Source: an uncultured Pigmentiphaga sp.
Lineage (GTDB): Bacteria; Pseudomonadota; Gammaproteobacteria; Burkholderiales; Burkholderiaceae_B
Length of the DNA: 64,000 nt
Reading direction: 5' to 3'
NCBI GenBank assembly: GCA_937891425.1
Contig: CALAGD010000024.1
Coordinates: forward strand, 62,001-126,000
Shown: piece after piece, positions 34,112 to 43,619 of the stretch
How positions within the stretch are numbered: position 1 is the stretch's first letter
How the letters are laid out: each line of letters opens with the position of its first letter
Position numbers and translations under genes: made by a program
Notes under the pieces: generated by a model
The model's database searches: none
What the model was told of the DNA's origin: nothing
The model's input: the letters and a program-made list of their open reading frames with translations, nothing else

Positions 34112-35149
34112 ATGGACTCTTTGACGCAAGCCGTACTGGGTGCCAGCATTCAGGGCGCCCTCTTGGGCAAATGGCAGAAGCGCAAGGCGCTGATCTATGG
34201 CGCTGCGCTCGCCACATTGCCCGACCTCGACGTATTCATCCGCCATGCCGATCCTGTCACCGCCATGACGCACCATCGCGGCTTCAGCCATTCGCTGCTG
34301 GTGCTGACCGCGTTCTCGCTGGTGCTCGCCTGGCTGATCCGACGATGGAAGCCACACGCCGGGTATGGCGCTTTCCGCCTGTGGCTCACGCTCTGGCTGG
34401 TGCTGGTCACGCACCCGCTGCTGGATGCATTTACCAGCTACGGCACGCAATTGTGGTGGCCCTTCATGCCGACGCCCACATCCTGGTCCACCATCTTCAT
34501 CATCGATCCTCTGTATACGCTGCCGCTGCTGCTGCCCGTGCTCGCCGCCCTCGTCGCCGGCGTGCGCGATGGCACGCGACGCGCGCTTGCCATCGGGCTC
34601 GCGGTATCGACCACATACCTCGGATTCACCGTGGTGGCCAAGACCATTATCGAGCAGCGCGCGCAGGAGACGCTCAGGGCCCACGGCATCAACCCGGTCC
34701 AGGTCTTTTCTGCCGCCGGGCCGCTCAATACGATCCTGTGGCGCGTCGTCGTGAAGGACGACACGGGCAACTATCACGAGGCGCTTGCCGGCCTGTTTGA
34801 CCGGCAGCCGCCGCATTTCATCGAATTGCCACTCAACCTGCAGTTGCGCGAAGCCCTGGATGGTTCACCCCAGCACGAACGCCTGCGCTGGTTTACCGGC
34901 GACTGGGTCCGGTACGACCAGATCGGTGACCATCTCGTGGTTACCGACCTGCGCATGGGCTTGCCCGGCTATCACTTTTTTCGCTTCGCGATGGCAGAAC
35001 GCAACGACGGGAGCTGGCACGTCATCGTGCCGCGCGCCTGGGGAAGCAGACAGAACCGCACCGAACCCCTCGAAGTCTTGCTGCGCCGCAGCCTGAACGA
35101 AGAAACGCCCATTCCGCTGGCGGAATGGGCGCAAAAGATGCGTGAATGA
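34112..35149 (+). CDS. DUF457 / YbcI-type membrane-bound metal-dependent hydrolase
   Basis: The product has 345 residues. The N-terminus MDSLTQAVLGASIQGALLGKW, the acidic motif LPDLDVFI and HHRGFSHSLLVL are the metal-ligand motifs of the family. Five or so membrane segments lie in the first 190 residues. The C-terminal half is soluble and of unknown role. Relatives include YdjM, an SOS-regulated protein of E. coli, and phospholipid-related hydrolases. The substrate is unknown. The last 45 bases of the gene contain a strong hairpin that serves the opposite strand (clpA). Confidence 0.88.
   Translation: MDSLTQAVLGASIQGALLGKWQKRKALIYGAALATLPDLDVFIRHADPVTAMTHHRGFSHSLLVLTAFSLVLAWLIRRWKPHAGYGAFRLWLTLWLVLVTHPLLDAFTSYGTQLWWPFMPTPTSWSTIFIIDPLYTLPLLLPVLAALVAGVRDGTRRALAIGLAVSTTYLGFTVVAKTIIEQRAQETLRAHGINPVQVFSAAGPLNTILWRVVVKDDTGNYHEALAGLFDRQPPHFIELPLNLQLREALDGSPQHERLRWFTGDWVRYDQIGDHLVVTDLRMGLPGYHFFRFAMAERNDGSWHVIVPRAWGSRQNRTEPLEVLLRRSLNEETPIPLAEWAQKMRE
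35097..35131 (-). terminator. Rho-independent terminator of clpA lying inside the DUF457 gene
   Basis: The perfect 11-base stem CGCCCATTCCG / CGGAATGGGCG (35106-35131) has a 4-base loop. On the minus strand it is followed by TTTCTTCGTT. The plus strand has no T tract. It therefore ends the clpS-clpA transcript within the convergent coding sequence. Confidence 0.7.
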
Positions 35150-35205
35150 GCAAAACGTCAGGGCCTGCTGACGTGCACTGCATGCGTGGCGCACGCCGCG
35201 CATGC

Positions 35206-37590
35206 TCAGACAGCCAGTTCGGTTTCTGACGGATCGCGCGACTTCGTGCGAGTGCCACCCCCCCGGCTGGAGCGGCCACCCCGCGGCGGAGTAGGCTTGC
35301 CTGACGATCCGGAATCGTCGCCACCCTTGGACCCTCCGTCGTTGGTCTCGAACGTGAGACGTACTTCGCCAGCGTCGTCGACGTCGACGATAACCTTGCC
35401 ACCTCCCACGAGATGGCCGAACAGCAGCTCGTCGGCCAGAGCACTGCGGATGGTGTCCTGGATGAGACGTTGCATGGGCCGCGCCCCCATGAGCGGGTCG
35501 AATCCCTTCTTCGCCAGGTGAGCCCGCAAGGCATCGGTGAAAATCGCCTCGACCCGTTTCTCGTGCAATTGCTCTTCGAGCTGCATGAGGAACTTGTCGA
35601 CCACGCGCAGGATGACCTCCTGGTTGAGCGGGCTGAACGAAATGATGGCGTCAAGCCGGTTCCGGAACTCGGGCGTGAACATCCGCCTGATTTCGCTCAT
35701 TTCGTCGCCAGCCGTGCGTGGCTGCGCAAAACCGATGGAGCGGCGATTGATGTGCTCGGCTCCGGCATTGGTGGTCATGATGATGATCACGTTGCGGAAG
35801 TCCGCCTTGCGGCCGTTGTTGTCGGTGAGCGTGCCGTGATCCATGACCTGCAGGAGAATGTTGAACACATCCGGATGCGCTTTCTCGATTTCATCCAGCA
35901 GCAGGACGCAATGCGGTTTCTTCGCAATGGCCTCGGTAAGCAGACCGCCCTGATCGAAACCGACGTACCCAGGAGGCGCACCAATAAGGCGCGAGACCGC
36001 ATGGCGCTCCATGTATTCGGACATGTCGAAGCGGATGAGCTCGATGCCCAAGGTGAACGCCAGCTGGCGCGCCACCTCGGTCTTGCCCACGCCCGTGGGG
36101 CCCGAGAAAAGGAACGCACCAATGGGCTTGTCGGGCTTGCCCAGTCCCGAGCGTGCCATCTTGATGGCGGCTGCCAACGCTTCGATGGCCTTGTCCTGGC
36201 CAAACACCACGGATTTCAGGTCGCGCTCGAGTGTGGCCAGCTTGTTGCGGTCGTCACTGGATACCGACTGGGGCGGAATGCGGGCGATCTTGGAGACGAT
36301 CTCTTCGATTTCCGCCTTGCCGATAAGCTTCTTCTGGCGCGACTTGGGCAGTATGCGCTGCGCCGCCCCGGCTTCATCGATGACATCGATGGCCTTGTCG
36401 GGCAGGTGGCGGTCGTTGATGTACTTGGCCGAAAGCTCGGCCGCCGCAGTCAACGCCGCCTGCGAGTACTTGATGCCATGGTGATCCTCGAACCGCGCTT
36501 TCAGGCCTTGCAGAATGCGTACGGTCTGTTCGATGCTGGGCTCGTTGATCTCGATCTTCTGGAACCGGCGAGCAAGCGCGTGGTCTTTTTCGAACACTCC
36601 ACGGTATTCCGTGTAGGTGGTGGCTCCGATGCACTTGAGCTGGCCAGATGACAACGCAGGCTTGAGCAGGTTCGAGGCGTCGAGCGTACCGCCGGAGGCC
36701 GCCCCGGCGCCGATGAGCGTGTGGATCTCATCGATGAAGAGGATGGCCTTGGGGTTGTCTCTCAGCTGCTTGAGCACCCCTTTGAGGCGCTGTTCGAAGT
36801 CGCCCCGATACTTCGTACCCGCCAGCAGCGAACCCATGTCCAGCGAATATACGTTGGCATCGCGCAGGACATCGGGCACGTCGCCTTGCGTGATGCGCCA
36901 GGCAAGCCCCTCGGCGATGGCAGTCTTGCCTACGCCGGCCTCGCCCACCAGCAAGGGGTTGTTCTTGCGGCGGCGACACAAGACCTGGATGACGCGCTCG
37001 ACCTCTTCTTCACGCCCGATGAGCGGGTCGATGCGGCCGGCACGGGCTGCCGCGTTGAGGTTGAGCGTGTACTGCTCGAGCGGCGTCGGCCGCGCATCGC
37101 TTTCGGGCGCTGCGGCCTGCTCTCTGGGGTTGGATGCAGAGGCCATTTGTGGCTGCTTGGTAATGCCGTGTGACAGGTAGTTGACGACATCCAGACGGCT
37201 TACGCCCTGTTGATGCAGATAGTACACGGCGTGCGAATCTTTCTCGCCAAAAATGGCAACCAGCACGTTTGCGCCGGAGACTTCCTTCTTGCCATTTCCC
37301 GTAGATTGAACGTGCATGATGGCACGTTGAATCACCCGCTGAAAGCCCAATGTGGGTTGCGTATCCGCATCGGAGCCTGGCGGGATCAGAGGAGTGTTGT
37401 CCTGGATGAACTGGCGAAGATTGCGACGCAGGTCTTCAATGTTGACAGCGCAGGCTCGCAGCACTTCGAGTGCCGAGGCATTGTCGAGCAATGCCAGCAG
37501 CAGGTGTTCTACCGTAATGAATTCATGCCGGGCCTGACGGGCCTCGACAAAAGCCATATGAAGGCTTACTTCCAATTCCTGGGAAATCAC
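35206..37590 (-). CDS. clpA: ATP-dependent Clp protease ATP-binding subunit ClpA
   Basis: The product has 794 residues and is an AAA+ unfoldase that feeds ClpP. The start is GTG at 37590 (GTGATTTCC, protein MISQELEVSLHMAF), overlapping the clpS stop with GGAGG upstream. The Clp-N domain (1-145) is followed by D1 with Walker A GEAGVGKTAIAE and D2 with GPTGVGKTEVAR. A Gly/Ser/Arg-rich tail of about 40 residues after D2 is longer than in E. coli ClpA (758 residues). It works with ClpS for N-end-rule substrates. Confidence 0.96.
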   Translation of the reverse strand: MISQELEVSLHMAFVEARQARHEFITVEHLLLALLDNASALEVLRACAVNIEDLRRNLRQFIQDNTPLIPPGSDADTQPTLGFQRVIQRAIMHVQSTGNGKKEVSGANVLVAIFGEKDSHAVYYLHQQGVSRLDVVNYLSHGITKQPQMASASNPREQAAAPESDARPTPLEQYTLNLNAAARAGRIDPLIGREEEVERVIQVLCRRRKNNPLLVGEAGVGKTAIAEGLAWRITQGDVPDVLRDANVYSLDMGSLLAGTKYRGDFEQRLKGVLKQLRDNPKAILFIDEIHTLIGAGAASGGTLDASNLLKPALSSGQLKCIGATTYTEYRGVFEKDHALARRFQKIEINEPSIEQTVRILQGLKARFEDHHGIKYSQAALTAAAELSAKYINDRHLPDKAIDVIDEAGAAQRILPKSRQKKLIGKAEIEEIVSKIARIPPQSVSSDDRNKLATLERDLKSVVFGQDKAIEALAAAIKMARSGLGKPDKPIGAFLFSGPTGVGKTEVARQLAFTLGIELIRFDMSEYMERHAVSRLIGAPPGYVGFDQGGLLTEAIAKKPHCVLLLDEIEKAHPDVFNILLQVMDHGTLTDNNGRKADFRNVIIIMTTNAGAEHINRRSIGFAQPRTAGDEMSEIRRMFTPEFRNRLDAIISFSPLNQEVILRVVDKFLMQLEEQLHEKRVEAIFTDALRAHLAKKGFDPLMGARPMQRLIQDTIRSALADELLFGHLVGGGKVIVDVDDAGEVRLTFETNDGGSKGGDDSGSSGKPTPPRGGRSSRGGGTRTKSRDPSETELAV

Positions 37591-37898
37591 GCTTCCTCCA
37601 TGACACATTGAAGCGGATGCTGCTGTTCCCGCGCGAAGCGGCAGACCTGCACCACCTTGGTGTGGGCAATATCGTACGGATAGACGCCACACACACCGCG
37701 ACCTTCGTGATGCACCTTGAGCATGACTTGGACCGCCAGGTCGTGCGGCTTTCCGAAGAAACGCTGCAGGACCAGCACCACGAACTCCATCGGCGTGTAG
37801 TCGTCATTCAATAAGACCACCTTCCACATGGATGGTTCTTTGACCACCGTATCGGTGTCCTGAACCAGATCCGGCGTTGTCTCAAGCCCTGTACTCAT
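37587..37898 (-). CDS. clpS: ClpA adaptor protein ClpS
   Basis: The product has 103 residues. The conserved core WKVVLLNDDYTPMEFVVLVLQRFF holds the N-degron pocket residues (NDD, TPMEFV), and HHEGRGVCGVYPYDIAHTK is typical. It binds the ClpA N-domain and presents N-end-rule substrates. It is translationally coupled to clpA by a 4-base overlap. Confidence 0.96.
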   Translation of the reverse strand: MSTGLETTPDLVQDTDTVVKEPSMWKVVLLNDDYTPMEFVVLVLQRFFGKPHDLAVQVMLKVHHEGRGVCGVYPYDIAHTKVVQVCRFAREQQHPLQCVMEEA

Positions 37899-38030
37899 GG
37901 GTCTATTCTATCCACATTTAGACGGGGAAAAAGCAAAATTCTGCTGTCCGCCGACCTGCGACCCACACATGAATGACACGGGATCCGTTATCTGGATTTT
38001 GCGACAACAGCAGTGCTTTTCAACCCCTGG

Positions 38031-38063
38031 TTGCAATTAATACACCACTGTATGAAAATACAG
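38031..38063 (+). promoter_or_regulatory. lexA promoter with SOS box
   Basis: CTGTATGAAAATACAG (38048-38063) is a perfect CTGT-N8-ACAG LexA box, 39 bases before the lexA ATG. TTGCAA (38031-38036) is a possible -35, so the box would cover the -10. This implies autorepression. Confidence 0.9.
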
Positions 38064-38101
38064 CAATTCATGCCACTTGAGGCAATCACAGCCTGCCCGT
38101 A

Positions 38102-38806
38102 ATGACTGCAAATTCCTCGCGTGCCCTGACGCCTCGTCAACAGCAGATTCTCGAGCTCATCCGGTCTACCATCGAACGGTCCGGTATTCCTCCCACCCGG
38201 GCAGAGATTGCTCGCGCCCTGGGCTTTCGCTCAACCAACGCTGCGGAAGATCATTTGCGCGCACTGGCCCGCAAGGGTGTCATCGAGTTGTCGTCGGGTA
38301 CGTCTCGCGGCATTCGTCTGCTGCAGCGCCAGCACGAATCCATGCCTATCGGTGCACCGCGGCCATCCGGTGCCGAGCGTTCTGCTGATGGCCCCAGGCG
38401 CAACGCAGGCCATTCGGCTCTTATCTTACCCCTGGTGGGCCGGGTTGCGGCCGGTAGCCCCATTCTCGCGGCCGAGCACATTACGCGCCAGGTGCGCGTC
38501 GACCCTTCCCTGTTCGCACAAAAGCCCGACTACCTGCTTACGGTACGTGGCCTGAGCATGCGCGACGCAGGCATCCTGGAAGGCGACCTGCTGGCGGTAC
38601 GCAAATCTGCCGAGGCGCGTAACGGGCAAATCGTGGTTGCCCGCCTGGGCGACGACGTTACCGTGAAGCGGTTCCGACGCGTCGGCCGAACCATAGAGCT
38701 GCTCCCGGAGAACTCCGAGTTCGAACCCATCACGGTTACCCCCGAAGACGAATTCGCCCTCGAAGGGATCGCCGTCGGCCTCATTCGAACCGCGAATCTC
38801 GGCTGA
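38102..38806 (+). CDS. lexA: SOS-response repressor LexA
   Basis: The product has 234 residues. The N-terminal winged helix is TPRQQQILELIRSTIERSG...TRAEIARALGFRSTNAAEDHL. Self-cleavage occurs at Ala117-Gly118 in GRVAAGSP. The catalytic dyad Ser152 (GLSMRDAG) and Lys189 (VTVKRF) has the same spacing from the cleavage site as in E. coli (35 and 72 residues). The linker is about 30 residues longer than in E. coli. It is autoregulated through the SOS box just upstream. Confidence 0.97.
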   Translation: MTANSSRALTPRQQQILELIRSTIERSGIPPTRAEIARALGFRSTNAAEDHLRALARKGVIELSSGTSRGIRLLQRQHESMPIGAPRPSGAERSADGPRRNAGHSALILPLVGRVAAGSPILAAEHITRQVRVDPSLFAQKPDYLLTVRGLSMRDAGILEGDLLAVRKSAEARNGQIVVARLGDDVTVKRFRRVGRTIELLPENSEFEPITVTPEDEFALEGIAVGLIRTANLG

Positions 38807-39013
38807 TGCCAGGCCGCCACTGCGGATGGCCGGCCATTCAGCTACAAATTTACCCAAAATCCGCCCTCGAGGGAAACGGCACCCCCGACTCAGGGCGCAC
38901 CGGCAATCGGGCCCCACCGGAGGGACAAGCAGCACCTGCGCGCAGTCACATCGGCCGCCTTGTGTACCTTGCGCGCGCGTGGGCCAAATGCCGGTGGGGC
39001 GGGTACCAGCAAT

Positions 39014-39055
39014 GAAAAACCGGCTGCAGGCAGCCCCTGAGCGCCCACAGCCGGT
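39014..39055 (-). terminator. Probable terminator of lon
   Basis: On the minus strand, stem ACCGGCTG / CAGCCGGT with a 21-base inner loop is followed by TTTTT. It lies 33 bases after the lon stop. Confidence 0.65.
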
Positions 39056-39087
39056 CGAGGCCAGCATTACGTCTATGCGCACATGTC

Positions 39088-41514
39088 CTAGTGTTTCACG
39101 ATACCGCCCGATACTGCACCTTCGGCAGCCCCGCCCGCAACATGGGTTTCCACCTTCTCGGCAGGTTCCTCGGGCAACGGTTCAGGCATGCGCTCGAGTG
39201 CGTGCTGCAGAACTTCATCGATCCAGCGCACCGGCACGATCTCGATCTCGTTCTTGACGTTCTCTGGAATCTCTGCAAGGTCTTTCACATTCTCATGGGG
39301 AATCAGTACCTTCTTGATTCCGCCGCGATGTGCCGCCAGCAGTTTTTCCTTCAGTCCGCCAATGGCAAGCACTTCTCCACGCAGGGTGATCTCGCCCGTC
39401 ATCGCAACTTCGGAACGCACCGGGATGCCGGTCAGGGCCGAGACCATGGCCGTGGTAATGGCAATACCGGCCGAGGGACCATCCTTCGGCGTAGCACCCT
39501 CGGGAACGTGCACGTGCATGTCACGTTTCTCGAACACGCTGCTGTCGATGCCGAGGCGCCGTGCACGCGCCCGCACCACGGTACGCGCCGCTTCAACCGA
39601 CTCCTTCATGACATCGCCCAGCGAACCGGTGCGCAGAATCGCTCCCTTGCCCGGCATGTCGGCCACTTCCACGGTAAGCAGATCGCCGCCCACTTCGGTC
39701 CAGGCAAGGCCGGTGACCTGACCCACCTGGTTCTCCTTCTCGGCAATACCGAAGGTGTAACGCCGTACGCCGAGGAAATCCGACAGATTCTCGGGTGTGA
39801 CCGTGATGTGCTTGTCTTCGGGGTTGGTGAGCATGCGCTTCACAACCTTCCGACAGATCTTGCCCAGCTCACGTTCGAGCGACCGGACCCCCGCCTCGCG
39901 CGTGTAATAGCGCACGATGTCGAGGATGGCCTCGTCGGTCACCGTCAGCTCCTCGGCCTTGACCCCATTGTTCTTGAGGAGCTTCGGCAACAGATGCTGG
40001 CGCGCGATGTGCAGCTTTTCGTCTTCCGTGTAACCCGACAGCCGGATGACTTCCATGCGGTCAAGCAGTGCCGGCGGGATGTTCAGCGTATTGCTGGTTG
40101 CCACGAACATCACGTCCGACAGGTCGAAATCGACTTCGACGTAGTGATCCTGGAAGGTGTGGTTCTGCTCGGGATCCAGCACCTCCAGCAGGGCCGACGC
40201 CGGATCGCCACGGAAATCCATGCCCATCTTGTCGATCTCGTCGAGCAGGAACAACGGGTTGCGCACGCCTACCTTGGACAGGTTCTGCAGTACCTTGCCA
40301 GGCATCGACCCGATATAGGTACGCCGGTGCCCGCGGATCTCGGCCTCGTCGCGCACACCACCCAGGGCCATGCGCACGAACTTCCGGTTGGTTGCACGCG
40401 CGATCGACTGGCCAAGTGAGGTCTTGCCGACGCCGGGAGCACCCACCAGGCAGAGGATAGGCGCCTTCACCTTGTCGACGCGCTGCTGCACGGCGAGGTA
40501 CTCGATGATGCGTTCCTTGACCTTCTCGAGACCGTAGTGATCTTCATCGAGCACCTGTTGTGCATGTTCGATGGAGTTGTTGATACGGCTCTTCTTCTTC
40601 CAGGGCAGGCTGACCAGCGTTTCGATGTAATTGCGCACCACCGTGGCTTCGGCGGACATTGGCGACATCAGCTTGAGTTTCTTGAGCTCGGCCTCGGCCT
40701 TCTTGCGCGCTTCCTTGGGCATCTGCGCAGCCTTGATGCGCTTCTCAAGCTCTTCGATGTCGGCGCCGTCCTCGCCCTCACCCAGCTCTTTCTGGATGGC
40801 CTTCACCTGCTCGTTGAGGTAGTACTCGCGCTGGCTCTTCTCCATCTGCTTCTTGACGCGCCCGCGAATCCGCTTCTCGACCTGGAGAATGTCGAGTTCG
40901 GTCTCGAGCTGCGCCAGCAGTGCTTCCAGGCGCTCGTTGGTGTTCACGAGGTCGAGGATCTTTTGCTTGTTTTCGAGCTTGAGGGGCAGGTGCGCGGCGA
41001 TGGTGTCGGCCAGTCGGCCCGCGTCATCGATGCCCGCCAGCGAGCTGAGAATCTCGGGCGGGATCTTCTTGTTGAGCTTGACGTACTGGTCGAACTGCGA
41101 AAGAATCGTGCGCCGCAATGCCTCGGTTTCGGCATTCTCAACCGTCTCGGACGCCACTGGCAGCACCTCGCAGACGAAGTGCGCCTCGTTGTCCTCAATG
41201 CTCTGGATGCGGGCCCGCTGAGCCCCCTCAACCAGCACCTTGACCGTGCCATCGGGCAGTTTCAGCAGCTGAAGAATGGTGGCGATACACCCCATCTCGT
41301 AGAGGTCCTGGGGCGTTGGCTCGTCTTTCGCTGCAGACTTCTGCGCTACCAGCATGATGCTCTTGCCACCCTGCATGGCAGCTTCGAGCGCCTTGATGGA
41401 ACGCGGCCGCCCCACGAACAGGGGTATCACCATATGTGGGAAAACCACCACATCCCGCAACGGCAGGAGGGGCAGTTGAGTGGGTTCGGAAGCGAAAACC
41501 GGACTGGCAGACAT
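39088..41514 (-). CDS. lon: ATP-dependent protease Lon
   Basis: The product has 808 residues. The substrate-binding LON domain (LPLLPLRDVVVFPHMVIPL) is followed by a long coiled coil, the AAA+ module with Walker A GAPGVGKTSLGQS, and the protease domain with the catalytic Ser in PKDGPSAGIAI and Lys in GGLKEKLLAA. It degrades misfolded and regulatory proteins. The ATG at 41514 has AAGGA upstream. It is separated from clpX by a terminator hairpin, so it probably has its own (heat-shock) promoter or is reached by read-through. Confidence 0.97.
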   Translation of the reverse strand: MSASPVFASEPTQLPLLPLRDVVVFPHMVIPLFVGRPRSIKALEAAMQGGKSIMLVAQKSAAKDEPTPQDLYEMGCIATILQLLKLPDGTVKVLVEGAQRARIQSIEDNEAHFVCEVLPVASETVENAETEALRRTILSQFDQYVKLNKKIPPEILSSLAGIDDAGRLADTIAAHLPLKLENKQKILDLVNTNERLEALLAQLETELDILQVEKRIRGRVKKQMEKSQREYYLNEQVKAIQKELGEGEDGADIEELEKRIKAAQMPKEARKKAEAELKKLKLMSPMSAEATVVRNYIETLVSLPWKKKSRINNSIEHAQQVLDEDHYGLEKVKERIIEYLAVQQRVDKVKAPILCLVGAPGVGKTSLGQSIARATNRKFVRMALGGVRDEAEIRGHRRTYIGSMPGKVLQNLSKVGVRNPLFLLDEIDKMGMDFRGDPASALLEVLDPEQNHTFQDHYVEVDFDLSDVMFVATSNTLNIPPALLDRMEVIRLSGYTEDEKLHIARQHLLPKLLKNNGVKAEELTVTDEAILDIVRYYTREAGVRSLERELGKICRKVVKRMLTNPEDKHITVTPENLSDFLGVRRYTFGIAEKENQVGQVTGLAWTEVGGDLLTVEVADMPGKGAILRTGSLGDVMKESVEAARTVVRARARRLGIDSSVFEKRDMHVHVPEGATPKDGPSAGIAITTAMVSALTGIPVRSEVAMTGEITLRGEVLAIGGLKEKLLAAHRGGIKKVLIPHENVKDLAEIPENVKNEIEIVPVRWIDEVLQHALERMPEPLPEEPAEKVETHVAGGAAEGAVSGGIVKH

Positions 41515-41554
41515 GACAAAATCCTTGATGCTCGAATGCAACCAAATTGGGGGC

Positions 41555-41579
41555 AAAAAAGCGGGGATCAAGCCCCGCT
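41555..41579 (-). terminator. Rho-independent terminator between clpX and lon
   Basis: On the minus strand, stem AGCGGGG / CCCCGCT with a 6-base loop is followed by T5-T6. It closes tig-clpP-clpX about 40 bases before the lon start. Confidence 0.85.
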
Positions 41580-41640
41580 CTGCTTGACTACCAGGAGTTC
41601 ATCTGACCGGATGCTTCTCTGGTGAGACGGCACGCTGGGT

Positions 41641-42915
41641 TCAGCTGCCGCCTGTGGCCGCTTTCGGCGAATCGTCGGTGAAAATCAACAACGGCGGGCT
41701 GACACCTTCGATGGTCTGATCATCGACCACCACCCGGCTGACACGCCCCTCCTCTGATGGCAGCTGATACATGGTATCGAGCAATGCCGCTTCGAGAATG
41801 GACCGCAAGCCCCGTGCCCCGGTCTTGCGCCTGAGCGCCTTGCGCGCAATCGCGGTGAGCGCGTTGGGGCGAATATCGAGCTCGGCCCCTTCCATCGCGA
41901 AGAGCTTCTGGAACTGCTTGACCAGCGCGTTCTTCGGTTCGGTGAGAATGCGCACCAGCGCATCTTCATCCAGCTCGCTCAGGGTAGCGACTACCGGCAG
42001 GCGACCCACCAGCTCGGGAATGAGGCCGAACTTGATGAGGTCTTCGGGCTCCACTTCGTTGAACAGCTGACCCACGGTGCGTTCTGACTTGGACTTGACC
42101 GATGCGGAAAAGCCGATGCCAGAGCGTTCGGTACGATCACGAATGACCTTGTCGAGGCCATCGAACGCCCCGCCGCAGATGAACAGGATGTTGGTAGTGT
42201 CGACCTGGACGAAATCCTGGTTCGGATGCTTGCGCCCGCCTTGCGGAGGCACCGAGGCCACGGTACCTTCGATGAGTTTCAGCAATGCCTGCTGTACGCC
42301 CTCTCCCGAGACGTCACGGGTAATGGACGGATTGTCTGCCTTGCGGGAGATCTTGTCGATTTCATCGATATAGACGATGCCTTGCTGCGCCTTCTCGACA
42401 TCGTAATTGCAATTCTGCAGCAGCTTCTGGATGATGTTCTCGACATCTTCGCCCACGTACCCTGCTTCGGTGAGGGTCGTGGCATCGGCGATGACGAACG
42501 GAACGTCGAGCAGCCGGGCCAGCGTTTGCGCCAGCAGCGTCTTGCCCGATCCGGTGGGGCCGATGAGCAGGATGTTGCTCTTGCTGAGCTCGACGTCGTC
42601 GGCGCGCACCGACGCATGACGGATGCGCTTGTAGTGGTTGTACACCGCCACGGCCAGGATGCGTTTGGCCTTCTCCTGCCCGATTACATACTGGTCCAGG
42701 ATCTGGCAGATCTCGGCGGGTGTCGGCAGCCCATCCTTCGCGTGCGACTTGTCTTCTGCTGCCAGCTCCTCACGGATGATGTCGTTGCAAAGGTCGATGC
42801 ACTCATCGCAGATGAACACCGACGGCCCGGCAATCAGCTTTCGAACTTCATGCTGGCTCTTGTTGCAGAAAGAACAATAAAGCAGTTTGTCTGTAGAGGC
42901 CTTCTTGTCAGCCAT
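41641..42915 (-). CDS. clpX: ATP-dependent Clp protease ATP-binding subunit ClpX
   Basis: The product has 424 residues. The N-terminal C4 zinc finger is CSFCNKSQHEVRKLIAGPS...CDECIDLC. Walker A is in LIGPTGSGKTLLAQT, and an IGF-type loop (SGIGFSA) contacts ClpP. It unfolds ssrA-tagged and other substrates for ClpP. It starts 2 bases after the clpP stop, so the two are coupled. Confidence 0.97.
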   Translation of the reverse strand: MADKKASTDKLLYCSFCNKSQHEVRKLIAGPSVFICDECIDLCNDIIREELAAEDKSHAKDGLPTPAEICQILDQYVIGQEKAKRILAVAVYNHYKRIRHASVRADDVELSKSNILLIGPTGSGKTLLAQTLARLLDVPFVIADATTLTEAGYVGEDVENIIQKLLQNCNYDVEKAQQGIVYIDEIDKISRKADNPSITRDVSGEGVQQALLKLIEGTVASVPPQGGRKHPNQDFVQVDTTNILFICGGAFDGLDKVIRDRTERSGIGFSASVKSKSERTVGQLFNEVEPEDLIKFGLIPELVGRLPVVATLSELDEDALVRILTEPKNALVKQFQKLFAMEGAELDIRPNALTAIARKALRRKTGARGLRSILEAALLDTMYQLPSEEGRVSRVVVDDQTIEGVSPPLLIFTDDSPKAATGGS

Positions 42916-42917
42916 AC

Positions 42918-43574
42918 TTAGTCCTCGTCGGAGCGCGACGTCAACACCTTGTCGATGATGCCATACGCTACCGCATCGCTCGCCGACATGAAGTTGTCGC
43001 GCTCGGTGTCCGCCTGTATGCGCTCTATGGTTTGACCCGTGCGCTCGGCAAGAATCTCATTCAGACGCTGACGCAATTCGAGAATTTCGCGCGCCTGAAT
43101 CTGGATGTCGGTGGCCTGGCCCTGCGCACCACCGGAGGGCTGGTGGATCATGATGCGGGAATTGGGCAGTGCGAACCGCTTGCCCCTGGTTCCGGCAGCG
43201 AGCAGGAAGGCCCCCATGCTCGCCGCTATGCCGGTGCACAGCGTCGAGACATCGGGCTTGACGAAATTCATGGTGTCGTAGATGGCCAGCCCCGCGTACA
43301 CGGAGCCGCCCGGCGAATTGATATACAGGGCGATGTCCTTGTCCGGGTTCTCGGACTCGAGGAACAGAAGCTGCGCTACGACGAGGTTGGCCGTGTGGTC
43401 GTTCACCGGGCCGACAAGAAAGACCACCCGCTCCTTGAGCAGGCGGGAATAGATATCGTAGGCGCGTTCACCGCGCCCCGATTGCTCGACCACCATGGGG
43501 ATATACCCCAATCCGGAAGGCGTCATCGATTCGCCACCAAACATGGAAGCGTAAAACTCATTGAAACGTTGCAT
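42918..43574 (-). CDS. clpP: ATP-dependent Clp protease proteolytic subunit ClpP
   Basis: The product has 218 residues. It is a serine peptidase with Ser119 (GIAASMGAF), His144 (MIHQPSGG) and a downstream Asp. The start at ATG 43574 (MQRFNEFYASMFGG) has AAGG upstream; a TTG 27 bases earlier is in frame but unlikely. The first residues are a propeptide removed on assembly. It is partner of ClpX and ClpA, both encoded in this window. Confidence 0.97.
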   Translation of the reverse strand: MQRFNEFYASMFGGESMTPSGLGYIPMVVEQSGRGERAYDIYSRLLKERVVFLVGPVNDHTANLVVAQLLFLESENPDKDIALYINSPGGSVYAGLAIYDTMNFVKPDVSTLCTGIAASMGAFLLAAGTRGKRFALPNSRIMIHQPSGGAQGQATDIQIQAREILELRQRLNEILAERTGQTIERIQADTERDNFMSASDAVAYGIIDKVLTSRSDED

Positions 43575-43619
43575 CGCCTTGTCCCCTTGTATGGTCGGCA
43601 AACTGATTCTCCCCTGAGC

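Noticed and set aside
39091..40419. A 442-codon plus-strand frame opposite lon
   Set aside because: It is antisense to lon with no family resemblance.
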